Origin: Sporolactobacillus putidus
GTDB taxonomy: Bacteria; Bacillota; Bacilli; Bacillales; Sporolactobacillaceae
Assembly (NCBI RefSeq): GCF_014647035.1
Contig: NZ_BMOK01000007.1
Location: forward strand, 62,001 to 126,000
Length of the DNA stretch: 64,000 bases
Direction of reading: 5' to 3'
Positions within the stretch are counted from its first letter, which is position 1; every line of letters starts with the position of its first letter. The position numbers were made by a program, and so were the translations under genes. Below the pieces are notes generated by a model, which did not search any database, was not told where the DNA came from, and was given only the letters and a program-made list of their open reading frames with translations. Below, in pieces: positions 1-9,278 of this stretch.

Positions 1-17
1 ATAAGAGACGGGATGTA

Positions 18-49
18 AAGAGGCTGTCTATGGAACGGCCTCTTTTTGT
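18..49 (+). terminator. Rho-independent terminator of an upstream gene
   Basis: A 10-bp stem (18-27 with 35-44, one G-U pair) and 7-nt loop are followed by a T-rich run. It ends a plus-strand transcript that starts outside the window, so the permease gene downstream may be transcribed separately. Confidence 0.75.
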
Positions 50-186
50 TTAACAAGAGTTTGCGAGACTGGCTGCAGACGTTGAGTGGGAAGACTGATC
101 GTTCAGGGGACACTCGGTGAAATTAGAAAACAGAGCGGGTTGAGCAATGCATCGCTGCTGGACTGTTTTGATGTCCTGACAGAGGC

Positions 187-1320
187 GTGAACGATGACGG
201 GCAAAAAAATATTCATGATAAGATTCATTCGGGAATGGCATTTTCATTGGAACGTCATTCTGTCTTTGACTGGACGATAACCCTGTATGTTCTTGTCCCT
301 GCCCTGATTATAGCGCCCTTTCTGTATGCGGACTTTTGGCGCAATATACTTATTTACTGGGACGGACAGCTTCCATTTTCTCTATTATTACTGGTGATTC
401 TTTTTCTGTCGGCAGGGGGCAACATCAGAACGTATCTCTTCGATGCCGATTTGCTTTTTCTTATTCAGCGAAGAGATATCCTGGGCCAGTTAAAGAAGGG
501 CGGATTCCTGTTTTCCATATTTCTTGCCTTTTCGGGCGTTGCCTTGATTTTTATTGTCATGTTGCCGGTGCTGGTAAACATCTATCATTTTTCTCTAATA
601 GAAATTCTGTGTCTGTACTTGGCAGTCTGCGCGTTCAAACTATTCATTCTCACCATAAAGAAAACGATCGATCGCACCATATACAGGTGGATACTCTATC
701 TAGTGCTCTTTATAGGATCGGTTCGTCTAATTGCGAGCCTGAGTTCCGTCCTGTACGGAATCTGCGGAGCTGTCTGTATTTTAGCGATTGTTTGCTTTCA
801 TATGGCGCAGCTGAAGAAAACAAACAGATGGTTCCGGGAACTGGAAATTGACGAAAGGGAAAGAAATAAATATATCAAATTTATATTACATTTCTCAGCT
901 GAAGTGGAAAAACAGCCAGTCAGCAGACGGAAGAAACCGCTGCTCTTATTCAGGCATTCCGGACGGCTTTTTAAAAAGAGGGATAAGGAGCACGGTTTGC
1001 TGGAATTATTGCTCAAAACATTCCTAAGAAATAAAAGCTATGTCTTTTCCTATTATCAGATCATTGTGGTTACCTGTTTAGCCATCACAGTCCTGCCTCT
1101 CTGGTTGAAATGGATTGTCGCAATCATCTTTAATTTTTTTGTGAACGCGTGGCTGAAAATCCTGTTCAAGAAAATGCTGGCGAATGATTTTTTTACCGTT
1201 GTTCCTCTTAATGATCAAATAAAAGATTCAGTATGGGTTCGTTTCAGTAAATGGGTCTCGCTGCCTCCTGTGCTGGTTATTTTGGGGCTGACCGCAATCC
1301 TTACGTTTTTAAGACGATAA
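187..1320 (+). CDS. EcsB/YthQ-like ABC transporter permease
   Basis: Integral membrane protein of 377 aa. It has a cluster of hydrophobic segments around residues 30-80, 100-150 and 165-205, a basic cytoplasmic stretch near residues 210-280, and further membrane segments to the C-terminus. This layout and local sequence resemble the EcsB/YthQ group of ABC permeases, which pair with a separately encoded ATPase. No ATPase lies downstream; a partner may sit just before the window, although a terminator at 18-49 separates them. The GTG start at 187 has no strong ribosome site, so a later start is possible. The substrate is unknown. Confidence 0.65.
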   Translation: MNDDGQKNIHDKIHSGMAFSLERHSVFDWTITLYVLVPALIIAPFLYADFWRNILIYWDGQLPFSLLLLVILFLSAGGNIRTYLFDADLLFLIQRRDILGQLKKGGFLFSIFLAFSGVALIFIVMLPVLVNIYHFSLIEILCLYLAVCAFKLFILTIKKTIDRTIYRWILYLVLFIGSVRLIASLSSVLYGICGAVCILAIVCFHMAQLKKTNRWFRELEIDERERNKYIKFILHFSAEVEKQPVSRRKKPLLLFRHSGRLFKKRDKEHGLLELLLKTFLRNKSYVFSYYQIIVVTCLAITVLPLWLKWIVAIIFNFFVNAWLKILFKKMLANDFFTVVPLNDQIKDSVWVRFSKWVSLPPVLVILGLTAILTFLRR

Positions 1321-1451
1321 GTTGAGCTGGACAGGAAGCCTGAAGTATCAGGGAATACTTTTTCAGTTCATTCACACCGCCCGTGTTTTCCACATATAAA
1401 GGTTTAGCGGCGCGCTTTTGACTATTCGGGATAATGGGAGGGGAGTAAGCG

Positions 1452-2117
1452 GTGAAGCCCGGATTTGTTCCAGACAATACAAACATTAAGAAAACAAGCG
1501 GTACACCGAATCTGTTTTATGATCCAAGAGACAATCTTTTTTTTAAACGGGACGCGGGAAATGCGGCCTACGAAGTCAGCTCAACACAATTACCTGCTTT
1601 GGCAGGCGGGGCCTTCGTAGATCTCTACCTGACAGAAGGACACATCCGGGAACCTCATTGGCACCCGAATGCCTGGGAATTGGATGTTGTTGTTTCAGGC
1701 GAAGCGGTCATCTCAGTTATTGATCCGGATCATGACCGGATGCACAGCTACACAGCAAAACCCGGCCAGGTCGTTTTTATTCCCATGGCATGGTGGCACT
1801 GGATCAGACCGCGATCAGGAAAACTTCATCTCCATCTCTTTTTTAACAACGATCAGTTTGAAACGGCTGAAGGGTCCGATACACTCCGCCTGACACCGCC
1901 GGAAGTTTTCCAGCTTTCTTACGGCATTGATGCACGTAAAGCAGCAGAAATTTTATCTTGCATCAAAGAGTCGGTTGTCATCGGGCCTCCTGAAGGGAAC
2001 AGATTGGAAACCGGAGAACGGCAGAGCCCAAAAGCCACCCGGCTAAAACAGGATAACCAATCTGGAAAGAATAAAAATATAGTGATCATCATAAATGACA
2101 AACCGATCCATTTCTGA
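1452..2117 (+). CDS. Single-domain cupin protein, germin/oxalate-decarboxylase-like
   Basis: A 221-aa protein with both cupin motifs. The first contains the H-x-H and downstream Glu metal ligands (EPHWHPNAWE, about residues 70-79) and the second the GQVVFIPMAWWHW stretch (about residues 105-117). This matches bicupin/germin-like proteins, but only one cupin domain is present, followed by a polar tail from about residue 185. It probably binds a divalent metal. An oxalate- or sugar-related activity is possible but not shown by the sequence. The GTG start follows a strong GGGAGGGGAG site at about 1437-1446. The gene ends inside a hairpin shared with the convergent gtrA gene. Confidence 0.75.
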   Translation: MKPGFVPDNTNIKKTSGTPNLFYDPRDNLFFKRDAGNAAYEVSSTQLPALAGGAFVDLYLTEGHIREPHWHPNAWELDVVVSGEAVISVIDPDHDRMHSYTAKPGQVVFIPMAWWHWIRPRSGKLHLHLFFNNDQFETAEGSDTLRLTPPEVFQLSYGIDARKAAEILSCIKESVVIGPPEGNRLETGERQSPKATRLKQDNQSGKNKNIVIIINDKPIHF

Positions 2118-2133
2118 CGCGGATCGGTTTGTC
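2097..2133. terminator. Bidirectional hairpin between convergent cupin and gtrA genes
   Basis: A perfect 13-bp stem (2097-2109 with 2121-2133) overlaps the cupin stop codon. T runs are weak on both sides, so termination is likely but not certain. It sits exactly at the convergent junction. Confidence 0.65.
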
Positions 2134-2134
2134 A

Positions 2135-2557
2135 TTAAATTGATTCTGGTTTTCTTTTTTTAAACACATAATATTTCATCAGATAAAAGCTTGCCAATGA
2201 AGAAAGCACCATGGACATCAACTTTGAGGTGTTCTGTGCGATCCAGGCATTGTTAAAAAGTCCTTCCGTAACGAAAACGCCGCCGATGAATACCACGTTG
2301 CTTACAAGAAAACAGATGACGACCTGGACAATGTAATGCAATTTTTGTTTAGCTGTCCGATCTGAATTTCTTTTGAAGGTAATTCGCGAATTCAGAATAT
2401 AGCTGTTAATCATCGTCAGAATATAGGCGATAGAATTATATAAAAGCAGCAGAGCGTGCAATTTTGTGGGAAAAAAGACAAGCAAGAGATTCATCGAGCC
2501 AAGATCAACGACGGCATTGGTCATTCCGATGATCGAAAACTGAGTAAACTGGAACAA
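2135..2557 (-). CDS. GtrA-family four-helix membrane protein
   Basis: A 140-aa protein with four hydrophobic helices (about 8-30, 36-56, 75-98 and 108-128) and the arrangement of the GtrA family. These small proteins are thought to move lipid-linked sugars across the membrane or assist a glycosyltransferase. The TTG start at 2557 is supported by a GGAGAGGAGG ribosome site eight bases upstream. It is the last gene of a minus-strand set with a GT4 glycosyltransferase and UDP-sulfoquinovose synthase. A role in exporting the same sugar is inference from position. Confidence 0.8.
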   Translation of the reverse strand: MFQFTQFSIIGMTNAVVDLGSMNLLLVFFPTKLHALLLLYNSIAYILTMINSYILNSRITFKRNSDRTAKQKLHYIVQVVICFLVSNVVFIGGVFVTEGLFNNAWIAQNTSKLMSMVLSSLASFYLMKYYVFKKRKPESI

Positions 2558-2643
2558 GGGAAGGGCCTCCTCTCCGGTGCGTTGGTCCGGACCGTAAGCT
2601 GTTCAAATAGAAAAGCGTACTGCCAATGCAGCAAATATTCAAA

Positions 2644-3789
2644 TCATATGATTTTTCTTTTGTTCACAGAAAGCGGGACTCCTTTAGCTACTTCTTTGTA
2701 AAACCCAAGCAGCTGTTCAGATGCTTTATTCCAGCCCAAATGAATGCTTTCCTGCCTCGCCGTTATTCTCATTGTATCGAGATACCGGGGAGTGGTGACA
2801 ATCGAGAGCACTTTTTGAAGAAAATCATCCGGACGGTCCGGATCATAGAGCGTACCGCTCCTTCCGTTTTCGATCTGTTCACGCGAGGGGCCGCTGTCCG
2901 CGGCAACGACCGGAAGACCGGACGCCATGGCTTCAAGAATGACCAGGCCAAGCGTTTCCGTAGTCGACGGGAACACAAATAGATCGGACGAAGCATACGC
3001 CTCGGCCAATGCTTCATCATACAGGAAACCGGTAAATGTCACGTTGGAATGGCTGAAATAAGTTTCCAGCTCTTTTCGATGCGGTCCGTCGCCGACGAGT
3101 GCCAGCCATAAATCGGGAGAGGCCTCCAAAACCTCTCTGATCTTTTCGATCTCCTTTTCAGCAGCCAGCCTTCCTACATAAAGAAGCAGCGTTTTATCCG
3201 GATGGCCATCGGTCAATCGATGGCGCATGTTCGTACTTCTCATTTCCGGACGGAATCTCTGAAGATCCACGCCCCGTTTCCACAGATGAACATTCCGGAA
3301 CTTTCTCTTTTCCAGTTCTTCTTTCACAGTCTGAGACGTGCAGAGGTTCATTTCCGCCTGATTGTGCATGGAACGGAAATATCGCCAGATTAAAGGCTTA
3401 AACAGGGACAGGTGATAATAATTCATGTACTGAGCCACATTTGTGTGATAAGAGGCGATTAAAGGAAGTCTCAGCCGCTTCGCGTAGAAAACACCGGCCA
3501 GTCCGAGAAGCGCCGGATTCACGATGTGAACGATATCAGGCTGAAAAGATTCCAGGTATTTTTTAACGAGCGGATGCGGCAAGGCAAATTTTTTTGTTCG
3601 ATAAAAGAACAGCCGGTGAGCAGGAATCCCTTTGACAGGTATTCCTTCATACTCGTTCACACCCAGGTCCGGGGCGATGATCAGAATCTGATGTCCCTGG
3701 GACTTAAGCCATCCGACACTTTCACATAACCGCGTCACAATTCCATCCGTAGAAGGGAGAAAGGTTTCCGTAACGATCGCTATTTTCAT
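2644..3789 (-). CDS. GT4 glycosyltransferase, SQD2/SqdX-like
   Basis: A two-domain GT-B glycosyltransferase of 381 aa. The N-terminal domain begins MKIAIVTETFLPSTDG and includes the SYHTN acceptor-site motif. The C-terminal domain carries GRLAAEKEI and the ExxE-type nucleotide-sugar motif (TTETLGLVILEAMASGLPV). It resembles plant SQD2 and bacterial SqdX, which transfer sulfoquinovose to diacylglycerol. Because UDP-sulfoquinovose synthase lies 19 bp upstream, that reaction is the best guess. A general diacylglycerol glucosyl- or mannosyltransferase cannot be excluded. The start at 3789 is chosen over the upstream in-frame start at 3837 because AGGTGA precedes it and the protein then begins at the fold. 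Confidence 0.75.
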   Translation of the reverse strand: MKIAIVTETFLPSTDGIVTRLCESVGWLKSQGHQILIIAPDLGVNEYEGIPVKGIPAHRLFFYRTKKFALPHPLVKKYLESFQPDIVHIVNPALLGLAGVFYAKRLRLPLIASYHTNVAQYMNYYHLSLFKPLIWRYFRSMHNQAEMNLCTSQTVKEELEKRKFRNVHLWKRGVDLQRFRPEMRSTNMRHRLTDGHPDKTLLLYVGRLAAEKEIEKIREVLEASPDLWLALVGDGPHRKELETYFSHSNVTFTGFLYDEALAEAYASSDLFVFPSTTETLGLVILEAMASGLPVVAADSGPSREQIENGRSGTLYDPDRPDDFLQKVLSIVTTPRYLDTMRITARQESIHLGWNKASEQLLGFYKEVAKGVPLSVNKRKII

Positions 3790-3808
3790 CCTGAAATCAC
3801 CTCGCCGG

Positions 3809-4969
<1,161 letters not shown>

Positions 4970-5169
4970 CTATTGGGTTAGTTTTAACGCTCGTGCTGCG
5001 GTTGCTGTCTGATACTTTATTCATAAAGCTAATGCGGACAAAAAACTTTCCGTGTCCATTCATTCCCGCTGATTTTCTGAAAGACAACAACAGGGAAAAG
5101 CAAAAAAGTTGAGAAAAGATCACTTGCCTTGTAAAAATCAGCAAATGGCCTCTTTTGACAAACACTACC

Positions 5170-5178
5170 ATTATATCA
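5170..5178 (-). promoter_or_regulatory. Extended -10 promoter for the sqdB cluster
   Basis: On the minus strand TGATATAAT forms an extended -10 element about 215 bp before the sqdB start. No good -35 lies at the usual distance. The long leader between it and the gene shows no recognisable riboswitch. Confidence 0.4.
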
Positions 5179-5183
5179 GTCAA

Positions 5184-5562
5184 ACATGAAAAATTACTGA
5201 AAAAAAGATTAAAACTAGCTTAAGATTTTTTTTCGTAACGCATAGATTGATTGAATCATGAAAGCAGCCAAAGACCGCTTAATATGCAGAACCGAAAAAA
5301 ACCGGTTTTCATGCGTTCAAAGAAACGTGCAGTTCGAGCATCCGCTGTAAATTTAGGGACTATGGTTCGTAAGGAAAAAAGCATTTGCCGGGAAACTCGT
5401 TAAAATTTAGAAAGGGAAGGACAAAATGATTTGATGTCCGGCTGATTAACGATAAAATAAAAACAAGAAACTTAAAATTAAACGGTTTATTTGGGCCATC
5501 AAGTCCGGCCCTCTCTACATTTTCAGCCCTTTCCGAGGGGCGGAAGCGGGAGGCGAACGCTT
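5184..5562. other. Intergenic region before the M50 protease
   Basis: No convincing gene here. It is AT-rich to about 5300 and contains a short AACCG/CGGTT hairpin near 5290. The only regulatory sign is a promoter-like pair at 5431-5458. Confidence 0.5.
5431..5458 (+). promoter_or_regulatory. Putative SigA promoter of the M50 protease gene
   Basis: TTGATG at 5431-5436 and TAAAAT at 5453-5458 are separated by 16 bp. They lie about 105 bp before the chosen GTG start. Confidence 0.4.
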
Positions 5563-6648
5563 GTGTCCGGTCGCAAAAACAGGCGAAGACAGGCAGCATT
5601 CGGATTCATGTCAGTTGCGTTGTTTTTCTTTGCGAAGGTTAAATACCTTTTAATAATTTTGAAATTCACAAAGCTGTCCACACTGATTACACTCTTCCTG
5701 TCGCTTGGCGTCTATGCAATTGCCTACGGCTGGGCATTTGCTATCGCCTTAATGTATTCTCTCGTTTTGCATGAATCCGGGCATATGCTCGCTGCCAAAC
5801 AGCGAAAAATCGAAACATCGGCTATTTTTTTTATTCCTTTTATCGGCGCGGCAGCAGGGCTTAAAGGAGAGCCCAAGCATTCAAAGGATGAGAGCTTTGT
5901 CGCTTATGGCGGCCCCTTTCTGGGAGCCGTTGCCACAGTCTTCGCGCTCGGTCTGTACCTTGTGACGCGCGCCGATGTGTGGCTTCTGGCGGTCTACTTA
6001 GGATCCATTATCAATCTTTTTAATCTCATTCCGATCTCTCCGCTCGACGGCGGAAGGATTGTAACTGTGATTTCGCCGAAAATATGGTTTGCCGGTCTGC
6101 TGCTATTAGGCGCTTTTATGTTTATAGCGCCTAACCCAATCTTGCTTGTTATCCTGCTCATCGGGGTTACCCAAGTCATTATTCAAATTCGTGAACCTTA
6201 TGCTGGCCGGCTGACTGAAGCCTATCTGAGAATGTTATACAGGAGAAAAGAGGATTTCGGCAAACTTCAGGAGAACGAGGATATTTATCAGCGTAATTTA
6301 ACGATTTACAAAGATGAACGGCATCGGTCAAATCTCATGGAAAGAATCAGACGGCTGAAAGAGCGGAAAAGATCAGGAAAAATTTTTCAGAAAGCACGGC
6401 TTTATTTATTGAAAAAGCAGGCGGAAATTTATCATGAAACGTCATTAGAAGGTCCGGACGACAGCTTAAAGTGGCTTGAAGAAACAATCAAAAGTGAAGA
6501 AAAGAAATATAAGCGCGCCAAAAATTATTTTAAGACATCAATCAGAGAAAAAATAGTAGTCGGCATGGCCTATGTATGCCTGACAGTTTTTCTCGGCGCC
6601 CTGTATTTTGTGAGCCAGGGAATGCTTCCGCCCCCGTCAAATCTATAG
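5563..6648 (+). CDS. Site-2-protease-like membrane metallopeptidase (M50 family)
   Basis: Membrane zinc protease of 361 aa. The zinc motif HESGH is at about residues 70-74 and the third ligand is in PLDGG near residue 162, both inside hydrophobic segments as in intramembrane proteases. After the core comes a long charged, helical cytoplasmic region (about residues 205-330) and a final transmembrane helix near the C-terminus, an unusual extension. The GTG start at 5563 is preferred because a GGGAGG site lies about nine bases upstream; an upstream in-frame TTG at 5491 has none. The substrate is unknown, and no sigma/anti-sigma pair lies nearby. Confidence 0.75.
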   Translation: MSGRKNRRRQAAFGFMSVALFFFAKVKYLLIILKFTKLSTLITLFLSLGVYAIAYGWAFAIALMYSLVLHESGHMLAAKQRKIETSAIFFIPFIGAAAGLKGEPKHSKDESFVAYGGPFLGAVATVFALGLYLVTRADVWLLAVYLGSIINLFNLIPISPLDGGRIVTVISPKIWFAGLLLLGAFMFIAPNPILLVILLIGVTQVIIQIREPYAGRLTEAYLRMLYRRKEDFGKLQENEDIYQRNLTIYKDERHRSNLMERIRRLKERKRSGKIFQKARLYLLKKQAEIYHETSLEGPDDSLKWLEETIKSEEKKYKRAKNYFKTSIREKIVVGMAYVCLTVFLGALYFVSQGMLPPPSNL

Positions 6649-6766
6649 GGTAGATTGAGTTTCGAATCACTGATATTTGCCGTTATGATGACTATGAATG
6701 TGCTGGTCGGAAAGAAAAGAGACATTGATTGTTCAAGAAGCAAGAACTTAAAGGCGGTGTTCCCCG

Positions 6767-8416
6767 GTGACTAAATGGAGAACGAGAGAACAACTGATAG
6801 AGCTGTTGTGCGATCTCGTGAAAATTCCGAGTATTTCGGAGTCGGAAGCTGAAAAAATGTTTCCGGATGTCGTTATCAACCAATTATCCGATTTGTCCTA
6901 TTTTAAAAAAAATCCTGATCATCTGAAAAAAACACCGACGGGAGACGGCCGTTTTTATGCAACGGCTCTTGTGAAACACCGATCATCCGTCAAAGAAACT
7001 GTTATTCTCTTCAGCCACTTCGATGTTGTCGGTGTCCAGGATTATGGGAGATGGAAGGAGGCCGCCTTCCAACCGGAAGAACTGACACAGATGTTTTATC
7101 AAAACGGTATCAACTGTACTGAGCAGGTCCGCCGGGATATAGAAACGGGCAACTGGCTTTTTGGAAGGGGAACGATGGACATGAAGTGCGGACTCGCTTT
7201 GCACCTGTCCATGATCGAATGGGCCTGCGAAGGAGAGTTTGACGGGAATATACTGCTTGTTTCCGTACCGGATGAAGAAGCGAATTCCATCGGCATGAGA
7301 GCCGCTGTTCCGGGTCTGGTTGAAATTGCGGAAGAGTTTAATCTCAGCTATATTTTCGCACTCAACGCCGAACCGATGTTTACAGCGTATCCGGGAGATC
7401 GTAACAAGTATATTTATACCGGATCGATCGGGAAAATCATGCCCGGTTTTCTATGCTGCGGAAAAGCCACCCATGTCGGTGAACCATTTGCCGGACTAAA
7501 CGGAAACTTTATGGCTTCCGTTCTAACTTCAGAGCTGGAGCTGGACACGGAACTATGCGATTCGGATGAAGGGAACGCTGCTCCTCCCCCGAGCAATTTA
7601 ATGCAACGTGATCTGAAAGAGGGCTACTCCGTGCAAATTCCGCATCGTGCGGTGACTTTATTTAACTTTTTTCTGCTGGAAAGGACGGTCAAAGAGGCTG
7701 TCTCTTTGCTTCGCCAAAAAGCAGGACAGGCGGCCTTAAAGATTGAAAGAACTTTTAATGAGCGGGCCGAACGTTTCTCCGAACGCACATCTTCATCTCC
7801 GGCGAGTGTAAAGGTCAATGTGATGACTTATGAGGAACTGAGCGGTTACGCCTGCGAACGGCTTGGAAAGAAGCGGGTCCGTTCGGAACTGGAACAGGTG
7901 CTCAGCCGACGCGGTGAACTGGATGACCGCGGGATCACGATCAAATTGGCGGACCGGTTATCGAGCATGTGTAAGGAACTGGAGCCTCTCATCGTTATCT
8001 TCTTTGCCCCGCCCTTTTATCCGGCTGTCAGCTCGCACCAACTTCCTTTGGTACAGGAAGTTATTTCGAAAGTTGGAACATACGCTGGCGATTCTCATCA
8101 TATTCAGATGATCTGGCGGCATTATTTCAACGGCATTTCCGATTTAAGCTACATCGGACTGGCCAATGAAAAGGCGACGATGGACACACTGATCACAAAC
8201 ATGCCATTATGGAACAAAGGTTATTCCATTCCCTTTAAAGAAATTGAAAAACTATCCGTACCTGTAATCAATCTCGGGCCGGTGGGAAGGGATGCCCATC
8301 AATGGACCGAACGTCTGGATACGGATTATGCATTTGGTCCGCTTCCGGACATGCTGCGTTTCTGTATCCATCAAATATTCTCATTAAGCAAGCAAACGGC
8401 CAAGTCTGCTAAATAG
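6767..8416 (+). CDS. rocB: M20-family peptidase, RocB-like
   Basis: A 549-aa protein of the M20 zinc-peptidase superfamily, close in length and sequence to RocB, an arginine/ornithine-utilisation protein whose exact reaction is not established. Metal-site motifs are visible: SHFDVVG (about residues 85-91), GRGTMDMKCG (about 130), VPDEEANS (about 165) and a late His in GRDAHQWTERLD (about 505). It starts with GTG at 6767. No other roc gene is in the window. It ends before a terminator at 8456-8493, so it is probably a single-gene unit. Confidence 0.8.
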   Translation: MTKWRTREQLIELLCDLVKIPSISESEAEKMFPDVVINQLSDLSYFKKNPDHLKKTPTGDGRFYATALVKHRSSVKETVILFSHFDVVGVQDYGRWKEAAFQPEELTQMFYQNGINCTEQVRRDIETGNWLFGRGTMDMKCGLALHLSMIEWACEGEFDGNILLVSVPDEEANSIGMRAAVPGLVEIAEEFNLSYIFALNAEPMFTAYPGDRNKYIYTGSIGKIMPGFLCCGKATHVGEPFAGLNGNFMASVLTSELELDTELCDSDEGNAAPPPSNLMQRDLKEGYSVQIPHRAVTLFNFFLLERTVKEAVSLLRQKAGQAALKIERTFNERAERFSERTSSSPASVKVNVMTYEELSGYACERLGKKRVRSELEQVLSRRGELDDRGITIKLADRLSSMCKELEPLIVIFFAPPFYPAVSSHQLPLVQEVISKVGTYAGDSHHIQMIWRHYFNGISDLSYIGLANEKATMDTLITNMPLWNKGYSIPFKEIEKLSVPVINLGPVGRDAHQWTERLDTDYAFGPLPDMLRFCIHQIFSLSKQTAKSAK

Positions 8417-8455
8417 AGTAAGACGGAAAATTCGTGACTCAATTTCAATCCAAAC

Positions 8456-8493
8456 AAAACAGGCGTGATCCACAACGGGTTTGTGCCTGTTTT
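8456..8493 (+). terminator. Terminator of rocB-like gene
   Basis: A 9-bp stem AAAACAGGC/GCCTGTTTT encloses a 20-nt loop and is followed by TATTATTT. It lies 40 bp after the stop codon. Confidence 0.55.
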
Positions 8494-8499
8494 ATTATT

Positions 8500-8793
8500 T
8501 GCAGGGAGAAGCATGTGAATGTACCTGGATCGGTGCACTGATGGTACTGGCCGCCGCGTTCTTTGGCCGTTCTGGCAGGCGGCGCTTTGTTTGCTCTTGG
8601 ACTGCTTACGCCACTCTCAGCGGTATTGATTACAGGCACAATGATTGTAGCCATTGCGACCGTTCATGCAAAAAACGGCTATTGGGTGACTGGAAATGGC
8701 TACGAATATAACCTGCTTATTACTGCTGTTGTCATCGGCGTCGCTCTGATTGGTGCAGGCAGTTACGGCCTTGATTCCATTATCTTCAGATAA
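8500..8793 (+). pseudogene. DoxX-family remnant, 5'-truncated and frameshifted
   Basis: The last 76 codons (8563-8790) encode a clear DoxX C-terminal half: LFALGLLTPLSA, then TVHAKNGYWVTGNGYEYNLL and a final hydrophobic helix. Just upstream, a different frame encodes LMVLAAAF, which fits the preceding DoxX segment if one T of the TTCTTT run near 8560 is extra. The N-terminal third is absent; the rocB terminator takes its place. DoxX proteins are small quinone- or redox-associated membrane proteins. This copy cannot make a full product and has no ribosome site. Confidence 0.65.
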
Positions 8794-8850
8794 ATAATTA
8801 AAAACGGCGTATTGTTGAAAAGATGCAATAAAAATCAAAAAACACGTGCC

Positions 8851-8907
8851 GAACACCTTTCTGGCTCCTGTTTTAAGCAGGGTAACCGGAAAAGGTGTTC
8901 ATATTTT
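8851..8907 (+). terminator. Terminator after the doxX remnant
   Basis: GAACACCTTT (8851-8860) pairs with AAAGGTGTTC (8891-8900), with extra CTGG/CCGG pairing inside, followed by ATATTTTT. It probably ended the original doxX transcript. Confidence 0.65.
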
Positions 8908-9138
8908 TACAGAACAAAGTCATCTCAATAGAGGAAAAAGATGTTATTTGTGTACCTATGGAATTTAAAGGAAAAAAGGAAAACAGTCATTGCTGATCCT
9001 TGTGAAAGGGGGATCGGCATTTCTATTTTTTGTAAAATAAGAGCATCTAATAAACTGTTCCTTTTGTGTCGCGGTTTCTTGCTTTTTCCTGATTTGTTTT
9101 CTGAAATATCAAAACCAATAAATTTATGATAAGTTAAG
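8908..9138. other. Intergenic stretch without a gene
   Basis: The region between the doxX terminator and the WalR box holds a second, weaker hairpin (GCTGATCC 8992-8999 with GGATCGGC 9011-9018, then ATTTCTATTTTTT). A 62-codon open frame spans it but has no ribosome site and no family resemblance, so I do not call a gene. Confidence 0.5.
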
Positions 9139-9155
9139 TGTTAAAAAGATGTAAT
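9139..9155 (+). promoter_or_regulatory. WalR (YycF) binding site
   Basis: TGTTAA-AAAGA-TGTAAT matches the WalR consensus TGTWAH-N5-TGTWAH at every specified base. A TACTAT -10-like element follows at 9178-9183. WalRK controls wall hydrolases of the NlpC/P60 type in Bacillales, which is what the next gene encodes. Confidence 0.65.
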
Positions 9156-9278
9156 CGGTATAACCGGCTAAATGTGTTACTATTAATTTGTCGATGAAGT
9201 TCGGATCGACTACATAGAAGACTCGGATTGTAAACGATAACTTTGGAATGGGAAACAAAAAATCTGGAGGAGTGTTTT

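Noticed and set aside
8941-9129. A 62-codon plus-strand gene
   Set aside because: It runs through a terminator-like hairpin and has no domain or credible ribosome site.
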